From a virus: a stretch of 64,000 nt of DNA. Both the position numbers and the translations under genes were made by a program. Shown here in pieces: positions 53,196 to 61,229 of this stretch (positions are counted from its first letter, which is position 1; the number at the start of each line of letters is the position of its first letter). The notes under the pieces are model-generated. The model did no database searches, was not told where the DNA came from, and worked only from the letters and a program-made list of their open reading frames with translations. The stretch covers positions 186,001 to 250,000 of the IMG/VR virus record IMGVR_UViG_3300045135_002615, one strand, 5' to 3'.

Positions 53196-53209
53196 AGTCT
53201 TTTTATAGG
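53196..53209 (+). promoter_or_regulatory. Late-promoter-like element AGTCTTTTTATAGG
   Basis: This is a consensus copy, 36 bases before the start at 53246 and directly after the stop at 53194. Confidence 0.6.
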
Positions 53210-53245
53210 TACTCTCTCCTATCAATCCACGATAGGAGAATACCT

Positions 53246-54856
53246 ATGTATCCACGTCGCCGTAGGCTGTCTCGCACAGCTTCATTTAATCGCGTTCGCA
53301 CCGCTTCAACTTCATTACTTCGTCAGCTTCACAAGATTGCGAGTCCTCAAGAGATTCATCGCAAGTACAAGGGCATCGTCTCTCAGTTCATGTCTGATAA
53401 GTATACTGCGATGGACGATGCTATCCATGATACAATCTTTGATCCTAATGAAAAGAAGCTAGGGACTCTCAGCCTTCGTGACCTCGTAGAGCTAAAGACT
53501 GAGCTCTCAGATGCGGTTGCCGAGCTTAATGATGCTTGGAACTCAGCTAAAGCTAATGCTCCTAAGATCAAGGCGATGCTTCAGAGGGAGATGGGTAGTG
53601 CCTCCGAGGATGACCTTGAGGTTCTTGAGGGGTACTATGACGAAATCCAAAGTTTCCTTCGTAATGGACACCCTCTTGCAACATACAACCCTTATGCTGA
53701 CTTCCTTGTGAAGATTGATGAGGAGATTGAGGAGAGGCGTACCGAGGGTGAGGACGATGCTAGGTGGAGACGTGAGCTCACCGAACTAATTGCTGACTTT
53801 GAGGATAGCTTGGCAGAGCTTGAGGTCATGGATAGAGAGGTTCGTAGCTATGCCGATCTTCGCCCTCTTAAGATGGTGAAGGTTGATGTTGATATGCTCC
53901 TTGACACTACGGGACTCGGATCAAGTTTCCCTGATCGCTATTCACGGGGCATACTATCAAGTATAAATATGGACGCCGCTCGTGCTTCAATCGCAAAGAA
54001 GAGGCACGAGCTGCTCAACCTCCAAAAGGCACTTCCAAGTGTCAAGGTCGTAGAGCGTAAGCTCAAGGAGTTTGAGAGCGGTGTTCGTGAGAGACATGAT
54101 CTCATCCGCCGTGCGAAAGAGGTTGATGCTCACACATGGCAGATGAACATTGGTCCTGATGCAGAGAAACTCAAGGGGAAGACCGAACTACTAGAGGCTC
54201 GTTCATCAGCTGTCAGAGCTGCAATTACGCTCTATCTGAGAGACCTCAAGATTTTCTCCATTACCCTAGCGGGTCAGATTACACGTCTTGAGAAGGTTTA
54301 TGAGTCATCTCGTGATGTTGAGATCAATGCGAACCTTGCTTCTGAGAGGAAGATTAAGTATTTGAAGTCTTCTCTCAGAGACATTCAAACTGTCCTCAAT
54401 CGTGGAGTAAAGTCCTCACGAGACCTTAAGGCTCTTACTGAGCGGTTTGAAAAGTTAGAGGCTCAGGCACAAGCAGGTGGGTCATCCGTGGTTCGTGAGA
54501 TTGCACATCAGCTTCGTGATACAAAGGCAGCTCTCAAGTCCGTTGTGGTCGATGAGGGACTCATGGGTAAGTTTAGAGGTCTCTTCTCTCGCAAGGCTTC
54601 TTATGAGTACATGGCAGAGATGGATCGTGTAGCCTCTGATATGGGTTACATGGGTTCAGACATAGACATGATGGCAGACGAGTGGATGTCTGACGATCTT
54701 GAGGCTGAATTCATGGGAGAGGATCTTGAGGCCGACTTCATGGCTGAGATGTATGTCGAAGGTGATGACTTCGAGGCTATGGAGGTGATGGCACCTCGCA
54801 GGGCTTCAATGAACCGTAGGGCTTCACGCCTCGCCCGTAGACATCTTAGGGGCTAA
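53246..54856 (+). CDS. Coiled-coil virion-like protein sharing repeats with the scaffold-like protein
   Basis: This is a 536-residue protein. The N-terminus is basic (MYPRRRRLSRTASFNRVRTA). The bulk is helical with several coiled coils (TELSDAVAELNDAWNSAKAN; LNLQKALPSVKVVERKLKEF; LRDLKIFSITLAGQITRLEK). Near the C-terminus is DIDMMADEWMSDDLEAEFMG, the same acidic unit repeated in the head protein at 29390. It ends basic (RRASMNRRASRLARRHLRG). Shared units suggest both bind the same head component. Late promoter upstream and AGGAGA site. Confidence 0.68.
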   Translation: MYPRRRRLSRTASFNRVRTASTSLLRQLHKIASPQEIHRKYKGIVSQFMSDKYTAMDDAIHDTIFDPNEKKLGTLSLRDLVELKTELSDAVAELNDAWNSAKANAPKIKAMLQREMGSASEDDLEVLEGYYDEIQSFLRNGHPLATYNPYADFLVKIDEEIEERRTEGEDDARWRRELTELIADFEDSLAELEVMDREVRSYADLRPLKMVKVDVDMLLDTTGLGSSFPDRYSRGILSSINMDAARASIAKKRHELLNLQKALPSVKVVERKLKEFESGVRERHDLIRRAKEVDAHTWQMNIGPDAEKLKGKTELLEARSSAVRAAITLYLRDLKIFSITLAGQITRLEKVYESSRDVEINANLASERKIKYLKSSLRDIQTVLNRGVKSSRDLKALTERFEKLEAQAQAGGSSVVREIAHQLRDTKAALKSVVVDEGLMGKFRGLFSRKASYEYMAEMDRVASDMGYMGSDIDMMADEWMSDDLEAEFMGEDLEADFMAEMYVEGDDFEAMEVMAPRRASMNRRASRLARRHLRG

Positions 54857-55427
54857 GCCCAAACTCCCTTCGAGATACAGGCAGGTAGTCAAAGCCAGGT
54901 GACACGCTCTCCCCATCGGAGATCTTCTTGCCCTCTTGATCTACCTTCATGTTAAAGGTCGCCTTTTCAGCACATGGGCTGAATGTGGCGACCTCTTCTA
55001 TATTGTCCGCCCACGCCATGAGGTAGGTACTCCCCTCAAATGGATTACCCTTAAAGTCTGTGCGTAATCCATAAGCAAACACGGGGACTCCGAGTTCATC
55101 CGCAACCCGTGTTAAGTCATACACCTGTAGCTTATTCAAGAACTGAGACTCATCTACGAATATGACCTTGAGCTCTCTTCGTGCATGCTCTTCAGACACT
55201 ATCTCAAACAAAGAGCTGTGCTCTTTAAGGGGGGTGGCCTCATGCTTAAAGCCCACCCTTGAAGCCACCTGAGCGACACCATCCCTTTTAGCTGCTATAG
55301 ATGGTATGAGCATCATGAAAGGGATTGATCTCTCATTACAAGAGTGAGCCCTCATAAGGAGGTTTGCGGTCTTACCCGCATTGACTGTTGAGTAGATAAA
55401 GTTTAACAAGGTGACATCTCTCTCCAT
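54846..55427 (-). CDS. tdk: Thymidine kinase (type II)
   Basis: This 193-residue salvage enzyme phosphorylates thymidine. Walker A is NFIYSTVNAGKTANLLMRA (residues ~9-27), the Walker B-type motif is LKVIFVDESQFLNKLQVYDL, and the lasso region is AYGLRTDFKGNPFEGSTYLM. The zinc-binding Cys set is reduced to a single Cys (TFSPCAEKATFNMK), unlike the usual four. The C-terminal DYLPVSRREF resembles the normal YxPVxRxxF end. It overlaps the sigma factor gene by 25 bases. Confidence 0.88.
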   Translation of the reverse strand: MERDVTLLNFIYSTVNAGKTANLLMRAHSCNERSIPFMMLIPSIAAKRDGVAQVASRVGFKHEATPLKEHSSLFEIVSEEHARRELKVIFVDESQFLNKLQVYDLTRVADELGVPVFAYGLRTDFKGNPFEGSTYLMAWADNIEEVATFSPCAEKATFNMKVDQEGKKISDGESVSPGFDYLPVSRREFGLSP

Positions 55428-56029
55428 CCAAAATAGGATGATACTTTGTGGCGAACCTCTTGCACGAGGTTTTTTACTTTTTTACTATCCCACCCATATG
55501 TCCTAGCAATGTGTGAAGACTTCATCCCACCCATCATCGCGTCATACACTTTAAGGGCATCATCGGTGAAGCGACTTCTTACCTCTTCCATGATCATGTC
55601 ATCCGAGGGGTCTTGGTCATAAGACAAGTCCATAGAGTGTGAGTGAGAGCTTGAGATGTCCTCCTCAACACCCAACATGGCTTTAGAGCTGTCTTTACGG
55701 TGTTTATTGATGACGTTCATTACGATGCAGTTCATCACCATGACCACATAGGTTGAGAAAGCTGACTTCTCAGGGTCATAGGGACAAGAACCCTCATTAC
55801 GGATCATAATCCCTTTGTAGACTTCTTGTAGGACATCTTCCGGATCAAGTCCTTCCTTAGATACGGAGTGGGCTTGTCTCTTATAGAAGATAAGGCGAAC
55901 GTCTTGACTTCTTGTATCAAGGTCAATCCCTAGTTTGCGGGGTTTGACTTGATCAAAACTGAAGGATGCGATAGGAGTGATCCCGATTTGCCATTGACGT
56001 GTGGCTTCAATCCCTGAATAACTCGACAT
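55403..56029 (-). CDS. Phage sigma factor (gp55-like, sigma70 region 2)
   Basis: This is a 208-residue protein. Region 2 is clear: DVRLIFYKRQAHSVSKEGLD, PEDVLQEVYKGIMIRNEGSC and AFSTYVVMVMNCIVMNVINK-HRKD (core binding and -10 recognition). An acidic linker follows, then a helix-turn-helix-like end (SSHIARTYGWDSKKVKNLVQ) that could act as region 4. It would direct host RNA polymerase to phage late promoters; the recurring AGTCTTTTTATAG element is the obvious target. AAAGGAC six bases before the ATG. Confidence 0.82.
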   Translation of the reverse strand: MSSYSGIEATRQWQIGITPIASFSFDQVKPRKLGIDLDTRSQDVRLIFYKRQAHSVSKEGLDPEDVLQEVYKGIMIRNEGSCPYDPEKSAFSTYVVMVMNCIVMNVINKHRKDSSKAMLGVEEDISSSHSHSMDLSYDQDPSDDMIMEEVRSRFTDDALKVYDAMMGGMKSSHIARTYGWDSKKVKNLVQEVRHKVSSYFGWREMSPC

Positions 56030-56178
56030 GAGAGTCCTTTCGATTGGTTCATATTGTCAGCTTCACTCAAGAGCAAGGATTTAGTTGACTTCGAGAACTC
56101 GCCTTAAGTGAAAAGCTAGTTGTAAACTATAGTGAATGTATAAGTGCTGTCAAGTCACAACAAAGATAAAGGATTCTA

Positions 56179-56931
56179 ATGAACTTACTATTGATCGCAA
56201 CCTTGTCCCTACAATGCATGATCCCTTACGTCCAAGAAGCCTCAAGGACTGAGATACTTAAGGGGTGGAAGTATTACAGAGGTCGAGCTACCTCATCTTC
56301 ACGAGCTCTCCGTCTTTTGAGGTATATGGAGGAGGGTGGCGACATTGACACCCGTTTACTTGCCCTGTCATGGATTGAAGGGAGACTTCGTACAGGGGTT
56401 AAAAGAGGAGACCGAGGACGTGCCTGTGGGATATTCCAAATCCATGCACGACACTCTTACCCCATGTTCTCTCGTAAGAGGGGCTATGTGGATTGGGATG
56501 AAAAGGAGTCTAAGCATCTCATTGAAAGAGAATGCCGTCAGCTTGAACACACTAAGTATTCTATAACCACCATGAATAGGTACTTAGACTATATGGATAG
56601 AAGAGACTTGCACCCCTGCCATCACAACAGCGGACCAAAAGGCAAGTGCAACACATGGTATAAACAAAGACTCGATTTTTGGATCGGGTTCTTCGAGATC
56701 GCTAAGATAGCGTGCGACCCAGAAAGAAGAGAGAACATTATGGCAATGATGAGAACAGGAAACCCTATCCCTACCGCTCCCGCTCCCTTGATGCAAGGGT
56801 ACATGGATGCTATCTCTGGTAAGGATGTACAAAGCGAAGACCCTGTTTACAAGTCAGGTTATGATCTAGCTTTGCTTGTTAAGGAGGGTAAGGCAGAGGC
56901 ACCCACTTGGGCGGCAGAGGGGAATGGATGA
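56179..56931 (+). CDS. Lysozyme-like (SLT-type) exported protein
   Basis: This is a 250-residue protein. The hydrophobic start MNLLLIATLSLQCMIPYVQE is probably a signal peptide. The catalytic-type region is LLALSWIEGRLRTGVKRGDR (Glu ~74), then RACGIFQIHARHSYP and CHHNSGPKGKCNTWY, matching SLT muramidases (E...GxFQI...NxG). The C-terminal ~65 residues are less conserved. This is the second such gene in the window (cf. 45755), so one may work in entry and one in release. It overlaps the primase-like gene by four bases. Confidence 0.75.
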   Translation: MNLLLIATLSLQCMIPYVQEASRTEILKGWKYYRGRATSSSRALRLLRYMEEGGDIDTRLLALSWIEGRLRTGVKRGDRGRACGIFQIHARHSYPMFSRKRGYVDWDEKESKHLIERECRQLEHTKYSITTMNRYLDYMDRRDLHPCHHNSGPKGKCNTWYKQRLDFWIGFFEIAKIACDPERRENIMAMMRTGNPIPTAPAPLMQGYMDAISGKDVQSEDPVYKSGYDLALLVKEGKAEAPTWAAEGNG

Positions 56932-57596
56932 AGGACTTATGGCTCAGGAAAGGGCTAGGTCCACCCTTACCTGAATACCAAAAGTACCTTGATTCACGAG
57001 GAGTCACAGATCAGTGCTCCGTATCTTTCCACTCATGGATGCCACATGATGAAGTTCAATGCCCTAAGTTCAAAGCACACTATGGTGCTCAAGGTGAACG
57101 TATCTCACAACACCTTATCGTCCCCGTCACTTCACCAAGAGGTGAGATACTTGGACTAGAGTGTCGCAAGATCATAGACGGAGAAAAGAAGGTAACCCAA
57201 TACCGAACCGTCAGTTCACAATGGAACCCGTATATACTCGGTGCAGAGAAGGCATTTGAAGCACTATGGTCAGGGGGTGACGTATGGGTCGTTGAGGGTA
57301 TGTTTGATAAAGTAGCCCTTGACAGGATCTTACCCAAGACAGATGCAGTTATAGCTACTCTTAGAGCGGGTATGGATGCGATCACCTTAGAGATGCTCAC
57401 TCAGTTCTATACACCTGCTTCTACTATCTATGTCTGTTATGACAATGATGAGACAGGTAGGAAGAAGGCTAAGTGGTTGCATAAGTCGTTTATTGACAGA
57501 GGTGTGAGGGCTGTCGTGTGGTCATATAGAGGTAAAGACCCTAATGATGTATGGACACATGGTGGAGACAAACAACTAATGAGAATGTTCCTATAG
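56928..57596 (+). CDS. TOPRIM DNA primase-like protein
   Basis: This protein has 222 residues from ATG 56928 (ATGA overlap with the previous stop; GAGGGG upstream). The TOPRIM signature is complete: VWVVEGMFDKVAL (Glu ~115), IYVCYDNDETGRKKAKWLHK (DxDxxG) and WSYRGKDPNDVWTHGG. The N-terminal ~90 residues (EYQKYLDSRGVTDQCSVSFH; QHLIVPVTSPRGEILGLECR) match the primase core. It has no zinc-binding domain or helicase domain, so it is a minimal DnaG/gp61-like primase or a recombination-factor TOPRIM protein. Confidence 0.8.
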   Translation: MKDLWLRKGLGPPLPEYQKYLDSRGVTDQCSVSFHSWMPHDEVQCPKFKAHYGAQGERISQHLIVPVTSPRGEILGLECRKIIDGEKKVTQYRTVSSQWNPYILGAEKAFEALWSGGDVWVVEGMFDKVALDRILPKTDAVIATLRAGMDAITLEMLTQFYTPASTIYVCYDNDETGRKKAKWLHKSFIDRGVRAVVWSYRGKDPNDVWTHGGDKQLMRMFL

Positions 57597-57605
57597 GAGG
57601 GCATC

Positions 57606-58613
57606 ATGATCGCTGAATATATATGGGTAGATGGTAGTGAACCTACGGCTCGTTTGAGATCAAAGACCAAGATTTTTCACGAGGAGGTCGAAGAGTGGCC
57701 TCTGTGGTCTTTTGATGGTTCTTCCACTAACCAAGCCACAGGAGATCGTTCGGATTGTATCCTTCAACCCGCCGCGATCATTAATGACCCTCTCAGGGGA
57801 GGAGACAATGTCCTCATTCTCTGTGAGGTGTTTAATGCCGATGGGACACCCCACCCAACCAACAACAGAGCTAGGCTTCGTGAAGCCCTTAAAGGGCATG
57901 AGGACTTAGACGCATGGGTGGGCTTTGAGCAAGAGTATACTTTGTTCTCAGGTTCTCGCCCATTAGGGTTTCCTTCTGAACGTAGGTTCCCACCTGCTCA
58001 AGGTCCTTATTACTGTGGTGTGGGGTCAGATGAGGTAGCAGGTAGGGCTCTAGTAGAGAAGCACCTTGATATGTGTCTAAAGGCAAAGATACCTCTTACG
58101 GGTATTAATGCTGAGGTCATGCCTGGTCAATGGGAGTACCAAGTGGGTGGTCCCAATGTAGACCCTCTAGCAGGTTCTGACTTTGTGTGGTTGTCTAGGT
58201 GGTTGCTTTACCGCTTAGGTGAACACTATGAGTTAACCGCGACCCTCGATCCTAAGCCTGTGCCAGGTGATTGGAATGGTGCGGGTATGCACACAAACTT
58301 CTCAACTAGGGCGATGCGTGAAGAGGGTGGTATTGAGGAGATATACAAGGCGGTGGAAACCATTGGCACTCACATCAAGAACCACTTGGATCGCTATGGT
58401 AATGGGATTGAGTCTCGTCTAACAGGCTTGCATGAGACATGTAGATATGACGTATTCAAGTACGGGGTTTCAGACCGTACAGCTTCTATCCGCATCCCTC
58501 TTGAGACTGTCAGGAATGGTTGTGGTTACTTTGAGGATCGCAGACCTAATGCGAATGCTGATCCTTATCTTGTCAGTGAGGCACTTATCCGTAGCATCAC
58601 GGGGACGTGGTAA
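57606..58613 (+). CDS. glnII: Type II (eukaryote-like) glutamine synthetase
   Basis: This 335-residue protein is the full length for GSII. Motifs in order: WSFDGSSTNQATGDRSDCIL, VGFEQEYTLFSG (metal Glu), GINAEVMPGQWEYQVGG, GDWNGAGMHTNFSTR, GLHETCRYDVFKYGVSDRTA-SIRIP and GYFEDRRPNANADPY. All catalytic residues I can judge are present, so it should make glutamine from glutamate, ammonia and ATP. AGGAGG precedes the ATG; it follows the primase-like gene by nine bases. Glutamine feeds purine, CTP and NAD synthesis and could also serve as amino donor for DNA-base modification (inference). Confidence 0.95.
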   Translation: MIAEYIWVDGSEPTARLRSKTKIFHEEVEEWPLWSFDGSSTNQATGDRSDCILQPAAIINDPLRGGDNVLILCEVFNADGTPHPTNNRARLREALKGHEDLDAWVGFEQEYTLFSGSRPLGFPSERRFPPAQGPYYCGVGSDEVAGRALVEKHLDMCLKAKIPLTGINAEVMPGQWEYQVGGPNVDPLAGSDFVWLSRWLLYRLGEHYELTATLDPKPVPGDWNGAGMHTNFSTRAMREEGGIEEIYKAVETIGTHIKNHLDRYGNGIESRLTGLHETCRYDVFKYGVSDRTASIRIPLETVRNGCGYFEDRRPNANADPYLVSEALIRSITGTW

Positions 58614-59199
58614 GTCGGTATTGTTTTAAATCCTCAATGGAAAAGTGAGGGTTCAACATAGAGAACTTATGGAAGGCAGACTTCTCCCCACGTCTAAGGA
58701 CGCCCGAAGCCTTCACTAGATCATCTCGATAGCTCTTTGCCTCATTGAGTGCCTCTAGGGGTGCTAACCCCGCAATAGTGAATACACCCTCCCCTTCGTG
58801 AACCACTACAATCTGACCTTCAGAGATGTAGCACGAAGGGGAGGGTTTTTTCATGAGAGGGAAGTCGGGTGCGTTTACAGTCTTCACACCTACTCTAAAT
58901 CCTAGAGGTGACAAGTCAGGTACGTTGTAGTCTTTAGACGCACCTATGCTACGATCAGAGAACCTAACACCTAAATGCTTCTCTACTGCTAACTCCCCTG
59001 CCCATCCAGTCACCCACCTTTTGAGTACCGATTTAGGGTCCTCGATGTAGTGTCCTTCACGCTCTTTAACCTCAGCGAGCTTGATCGCCACCTCTGCGAT
59101 CTCTTTTAGTTCGCTACGTTCTAGAGTAATCTTGGTACACATACTTAGGTGGGGTTCGACAATAGCTTTGTAGCTTGCTTCAATGTCTCCGTATATCAT
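58597..59199 (-). CDS. PD-(D/E)XK nuclease-like protein
   Basis: This 200-residue protein has a core pattern resembling the restriction-endonuclease fold: Glu in VTGWAGELAVEKHLGVRFSD (~75), Asp in KDYNVPDLSPLG (~95), and a beta strand with Lys in FRVGVKTVNAPDF (~107). The spacing fits E-xn-PD-xn-(x)xK. I do not see other domains. A function such as a homing or recycling nuclease, or a recombination nuclease, would fit. Converges with the glutamine synthetase gene, overlapping by 17 bases. Confidence 0.55.
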   Translation of the reverse strand: MIYGDIEASYKAIVEPHLSMCTKITLERSELKEIAEVAIKLAEVKEREGHYIEDPKSVLKRWVTGWAGELAVEKHLGVRFSDRSIGASKDYNVPDLSPLGFRVGVKTVNAPDFPLMKKPSPSCYISEGQIVVVHEGEGVFTIAGLAPLEALNEAKSYRDDLVKASGVLRRGEKSAFHKFSMLNPHFSIEDLKQYRLTTSP

Positions 59200-59260
59200 G
59201 TTACCTCCTCCTTGTTAGATGTTCTATACTAAGTTATATGAGAGAAAGGGTGGTGTCTAC

Positions 59261-59563
59261 ATGGAAGAAGATTTAGACCTCTTTGGCACGATTGAGATGC
59301 TGTTGACATCTTTGTCTTACCACCTTCAGTCTAAAGAAGAAATACTGAAGGTGTGGGTTCACTTGGGTGAGAAGATTGGAGTGCAAGACATCTTCCCCCA
59401 TTCTCAAGTCGTTATCACACAAGACGAAGATGGGAACTATCAACCCGTGATGATGGTCTCTTCTCCAACTAAAGAGCTCGTGGACTATATCACCGACTCT
59501 GAGTTCTTGACTGATGGTGTGGTAGCCATTTGTCTAGATGACATCAAGAAGCTAGGTCACTAA
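59261..59563 (+). CDS. Hypothetical acidic protein
   Basis: This protein has 100 residues from ATG 59261 (AAAGGGTGG six bases upstream); an ATG further upstream lacks a site. Sequence MEEDLDLFGTIEMLLTSLSY, VWVHLGEKIGVQDIFPHSQV and a beta segment (YQPVMMVSSPTKELVDYITD). No family is recognised. Its stop overlaps the next start by one base (TAATG). Confidence 0.6.
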   Translation: MEEDLDLFGTIEMLLTSLSYHLQSKEEILKVWVHLGEKIGVQDIFPHSQVVITQDEDGNYQPVMMVSSPTKELVDYITDSEFLTDGVVAICLDDIKKLGH

Positions 59564-59982
59564 TGATCTACAGGAGAGACGGCTTGATCTTCATGTCCAT
59601 TAAGGACACCTATACGGGCTATTTGAAAGTAGCTAAGATACTCCCCACTGAGACCTCTTGGGGTGTCTTTGAACCCGCTATAGATGTGATTGAACCTTTG
59701 ATACCTGAAGCCTCCCCAGAGGCACTGGATCGACTTTTACGAGGAGACCCGACCCCTTTTAGGAATACAAAGGGGTTGAGAGAGCCTCAAGGGTGTCTCA
59801 AGCTAATAGACACTGATCGCTATTGTGATGAGCAAGACACCTGTCTCTCTTACAACAAAACCTATTGCACTTTAGGACATCGTAAGATGCCTGATTGCTT
59901 CTCACCTGTTGCAGGTGATCAAATCCGCCCTCTTATCCTTGCTTGGAAAGAGGGTTTTTTCATTGTCAGGGAAAGGACATGA
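59563..59982 (+). CDS. Cys-rich hypothetical protein upstream of ClpP
   Basis: This is a 139-residue protein. The N-terminus has mixed strands (GLIFMSIKDTYTGYLKVAKI), then a Cys-rich region with five Cys: GCLKLIDTDRYCDEQDTC ... KTYCTLGHRKMPDCF, which may bind zinc or form a redox site. It is linked by TAATG to the previous gene and by ATGA to the ClpP gene, so the three are translationally coupled. Confidence 0.6.
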   Translation: MIYRRDGLIFMSIKDTYTGYLKVAKILPTETSWGVFEPAIDVIEPLIPEASPEALDRLLRGDPTPFRNTKGLREPQGCLKLIDTDRYCDEQDTCLSYNKTYCTLGHRKMPDCFSPVAGDQIRPLILAWKEGFFIVRERT

Positions 59983-60638
59983 ACATGTTTAAGAGTGCTT
60001 CAAAGACCCCTCGTACCATGCGTAGAATTTATGAGGAGGTAGACTCTCCTATGGGTGGTCCAGCTAATGAGAATGCGGACTACTTTGGTGAGATCACTGT
60101 CAGTGATAACCACATCTACCTCTATCGAGGGATCACACCTAAGTCTGTTATGGAGATGGGGATTGCCATCAAAACCATTAGTCAACAGATCGTCAACATG
60201 GTGACTGACCTTGACCTACCTTCAGCTCCACCTATCCATCTCCATATCAACTCAGGAGGTGGGTGTGCTTTCAGTGGACTTGCGGGTGCAAGTCATATTT
60301 TAGGTTCAGACATCCCTGTGTTCACTTATGTTGAGGGTTCTGCTGCATCAGCGGCGACCATTATGTCTTGTGTTGGAGCAAAGCGTTTCATCACCGAGCA
60401 TAGCTTTATGTTGATCCATCAGATCAGCACTGGTGTGTGGGGTACATATGAGAACCTGAAGGACGAGAAGGAGTCTATGGATGCACTCATGGCTCAACTT
60501 GAGGGGATCTACTTGAAGAACACGAAACTCAAGAAGAAGGACCTGAAAGAGCTGTTGAAGCGTGACCTATGGCTCAATGCAGATCAATGTTTAGAGAAGG
60601 GTCTGGTAGACGAGGTCATCAAGTACGAGAGGGTTTAA
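59979..60638 (+). CDS. clpP: ClpP-family serine protease
   Basis: This protein has 219 residues from ATG 59979 (AAAGGAC upstream; ATG 59985 is an alternative). The catalytic Ser lies in TYVEGSAASAATIMSCVGAK (~residue 123), the His in SFMLIHQISTGVWGTYEN (~148), and the core strand PPIHLHINSGGGCAFSGLAG is the usual substrate-binding region. The C-terminus (LWLNADQCLEKGLVDEVIKY) is also typical. No ATPase is encoded nearby. It could degrade host proteins with host ClpX/ClpA, or process phage proteins. Confidence 0.9.
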   Translation: MNMFKSASKTPRTMRRIYEEVDSPMGGPANENADYFGEITVSDNHIYLYRGITPKSVMEMGIAIKTISQQIVNMVTDLDLPSAPPIHLHINSGGGCAFSGLAGASHILGSDIPVFTYVEGSAASAATIMSCVGAKRFITEHSFMLIHQISTGVWGTYENLKDEKESMDALMAQLEGIYLKNTKLKKKDLKELLKRDLWLNADQCLEKGLVDEVIKYERV

Positions 60639-61177
60639 AGAGGACACGCCTCATGTGAGGGGTCTTTCTCACCTGCGTAATAGACGGTGACCACATTAAC
60701 CATAGACCCTTCAACTTCAAATACCACAATCAAGTCACCGAGTGCTTCTGCTCTCCACTTGAGTCTTTGTCCCATAAAGATACGCTCTTTGATCTGCTCG
60801 ATGACCCTTGATCTCTTGTTGTAGTTCTGTCGAAGGTATCTACCAAACAGGTTGAAGTAAGTCTTTAGGTCACCTATAGTCACACCTCTCTGATCCATAC
60901 GGAACTGAGCGTGTGTGGTGATCTTCATCCTCTTGAATGTCTTATCCCCAACTCGTTCAAACTCTAGGTCATAGATATTATGAGTGTACGAGTCAGGGAT
61001 GGCTTGTCCTTCTTGAACGATTCTCACAAGTTGCCTCTTTAGTTTAGGGTTTCGGATATTATCCTCGATCCTCCTCTTAGTGTGGCATACTCCGCCTGGG
61101 TATCCGAGTGGAGGGTTCAAGTCCGAGATACGCTCAAGTCGAGCGACCCTCATGATTAGTCGGTCTATCTTGTTCAT
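60635..61177 (-). CDS. Coiled-coil-tagged protein with DUF4258/toxin-like region
   Basis: This is a 180-residue protein. Residues 1-17 (MNKIDRLIMRVARLERI) are a variant of the tag. The second half has MKITTHAQFRMDQRGVTIGD-LK and LGDLIVVFEVEGSMVNVVTV-YY, the helix then beta pattern seen in DUF4258/RelE-like proteins (HAxxRMxxRGIT). No antitoxin partner is next to it, and the fold may have been reused for binding rather than RNA cleavage. It converges with clpP, overlapping by four bases. Confidence 0.65.
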   Translation of the reverse strand: MNKIDRLIMRVARLERISDLNPPLGYPGGVCHTKRRIEDNIRNPKLKRQLVRIVQEGQAIPDSYTHNIYDLEFERVGDKTFKRMKITTHAQFRMDQRGVTIGDLKTYFNLFGRYLRQNYNKRSRVIEQIKERIFMGQRLKWRAEALGDLIVVFEVEGSMVNVVTVYYAGEKDPSHEACPL

Positions 61178-61182
61178 TTTTT

Positions 61183-61194
61183 AGCTCCTTTATG
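61183..61194 (+). promoter_or_regulatory. Late-promoter-like element AGCTCCTTTATG (rightward)
   Basis: It lies 35 bases before the start at 61230 and is the complement of the ribosome site of the divergent gene at 61177. Confidence 0.4.
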
Positions 61195-61212
61195 TACTTA
61201 ATGTGATGAATT

Positions 61213-61224
61213 CATAAAGGAGCT
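61213..61224 (-). promoter_or_regulatory. Late-promoter-like element AGCTCCTTTATG (leftward)
   Basis: It lies 35 bases before the start at 61177 on the minus strand, and its complement is the AAAGGAGCT ribosome site of the gene at 61230. The two divergent units are mirror images. Confidence 0.4.
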
Positions 61225-61229
61225 ATGAC

